64,000 bases of DNA from Shinisaurus crocodilurus (Eukaryota; Chordata; Lepidosauria; Squamata; Shinisauridae): assembly GCA_021292165.1 (NCBI GenBank), contig CM037888.1, positions 35,297,091-35,361,090 of the forward strand. Reading direction: 5' to 3'. This document shows positions 62,915-64,000 of this stretch, piece after piece. The notes beneath the pieces are model-generated. The model worked only from the letters and a program-made list of their open reading frames with translations. It made no database searches and was not told where the DNA came from. Every line of letters starts with the position of its first letter. Within the stretch, counting starts at the first letter, position 1. Made by a program: the position numbers and the translations under genes.

Positions 62915-63769
62915 CCTTTGCATCAAGCCACATCTGCGGCTCCCTGTGACTATGACTCCTCAATGACTCCTGCTAACTGTGGCAAGTGGTTTCCGACCAA
63001 GGCGGTGCTTCCGAAGGAGAGAGCAAACACAGCTTTGCCCAGGCAGGGCTCTTGGGCCAGCGGTGCCCCCACCACCACCACCACCACCAAGCGAGGCCTG
63101 GGCCTGCCTTGGATGTCTCGTTCATGTGGGCTCCAGCATGAAACCGGGCAAAGAGCTCTCTGCGGAGAGAGCAAAGGGGGTCTTTCCTCCAAGTGGCGAG
63201 GTGTTGCTGCCTTACTTAGCTACTGACCCCACCACCTGCCCAATTTGTGAAATTGCCTGACAAAGTCGGGAAGGAAATAAAGACATTGACCAGCCTGTGA
63301 ATGGGAACCGAGGCTCTGAAATATATATTTAAAGGAAATGCAGAGAGGGGAAATGGAGCACAATTAGTGGGGGAGGTCCTATCCAGCAACAGCATGCCTC
63401 TTCTCTTAGGGGCGGCGTGCACACCTGGTGGGTGGTGCTGTGTGAATGCCACACACACCCCCCACACACCCCCGGTCAGTCACCACCTGCATGAATTTCA
63501 TATTGCCTGGCAGGCATATCTGTGGATTCAGCTGCCACGGATCAAATGTACATTATTAACCGAGTGATCTTTGTGGATGTGGCAGCTGTTCTTACAGCCT
63601 GTGTGGACACAGAAACAAAGCCCACCTGGCCAAAGGGCGTTTGCTTGCACCCAGGTACGTGCCCTTAGGATCGCGGCCTTAGGCTCACACCGGAGTGCAG
63701 ACCTTGGCGCCCGCCCTTCCTCCCAGGAGGGAAAAGCCTCACAACAAGCAGGCGAGGAGAGGCGGCTGG

Positions 63770-63830
63770 GATGAGCTCCGTGGGTGGGGTGGGCCTTGAA
63801 CCCGGGTCTCCCATTTACAACCCACCGCTG
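63770..63830 (-). mobile_element. Possible tRNA-derived SINE head
   Basis: The minus strand has GGGAGACCCGGGTTCAAGGC, with a B-box-like GGTTCAAGGCC. No tail or other body was recognised. Confidence 0.4.
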
Positions 63831-64000
63831 CGTCATCACTGTCATCAGAACCAGGCCTTGCTTTCATCCTGTGCTGGTTCCTCTGTTTGGGCTGAAATAC
63901 ATTGGCAACTCTCATTTTTGTCACCGCTGAGCTGAAAGATGCGGGGGGGGGGGCACATCCTGTGAAAACGTGGGGCGACTGCTGCGAAAGGGTGTGGCAA

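Larger units (their letters stand above)
62321..64000. other. Unassigned stretch with SINE-like parts, no gene seen
   Basis: Besides the SINE-like sequences at 62700-62860 and 63770-63830 and the (TG)n at 62871-62913, nothing was recognised. Confidence 0.4.

Overview
The window is vertebrate nuclear DNA, most likely from a squamate reptile (lizard or snake). The main clue is a tRNA-derived SINE at 25157-25410 that reads like the squamate 'Sauria' SINE. Supporting clues are 5S-rRNA-derived SINEs with a CR1 tail, many 5'-truncated CR1 LINEs ending in the ATTCTATG octamer repeat, and L2, L1, Penelope-like, Helitron and abundant hAT-type elements. I see no bacterial features, operons or CRISPR arrays.

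Host genes are scarce. The only convincing host coding sequence is a pair of minus-strand exons at 56414-56533 and about 55180-55230. They match the nuclear-localisation and acidic (CcN) region of Groucho/TLE co-repressors and join in frame. Several normally conserved residues are replaced. The second exon lacks a normal splice donor at the expected place, and a transposon-like repeat starts about 37 bases beyond it. No WD40-repeat or Q-domain exons were recognised, so this is either part of a divergent paralog with large introns or a decaying copy.

Almost everything else is a layered record of mobile elements, several with exact target-site duplications (TSDs). From left to right: a TIR-type repeat (521-1690); a solo LTR (2785-3446); a Tigger-like MITE (3833-4084); foldback hAT MITEs (6382, 30326, 30874, 37677, 41885); an open-frame LINE with a 9-bp TSD (11846-13795); a CR1 inserted in an old L1 and itself split by a hAT element (14748-16982); two GAGTC-rich hAT elements (17773, 26703); a long-TIR element filled with SINEs (24940-26111); a Penelope-like element split by a hAT (28770-29700); a hAT with a transposase relic (33935-34599); an L2 relic (34690-36075); opposed old CR1 fragments carrying a U2 snRNA insertion (41605-45530); a Helitron with octamer motifs and a nested hAT (46305-48541); a second TIR repeat copy (53062-55143); a second solo LTR inside the TLE intron (55389-56158); an L1 with a 9-bp TSD (57519-58465); and an ERV-like solo LTR (59428-59901).

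The genes do not form a functional set. What the window shows is nesting order and recent activity. Five copies of one hAT family (terminus CAGGGCCGGTGC or a close variant) carry perfect 8-bp TSDs, so that family was active recently relative to its hosts (CR1, Penelope, Helitron). Family names come from recognised sequence features and memory, not from a database search.
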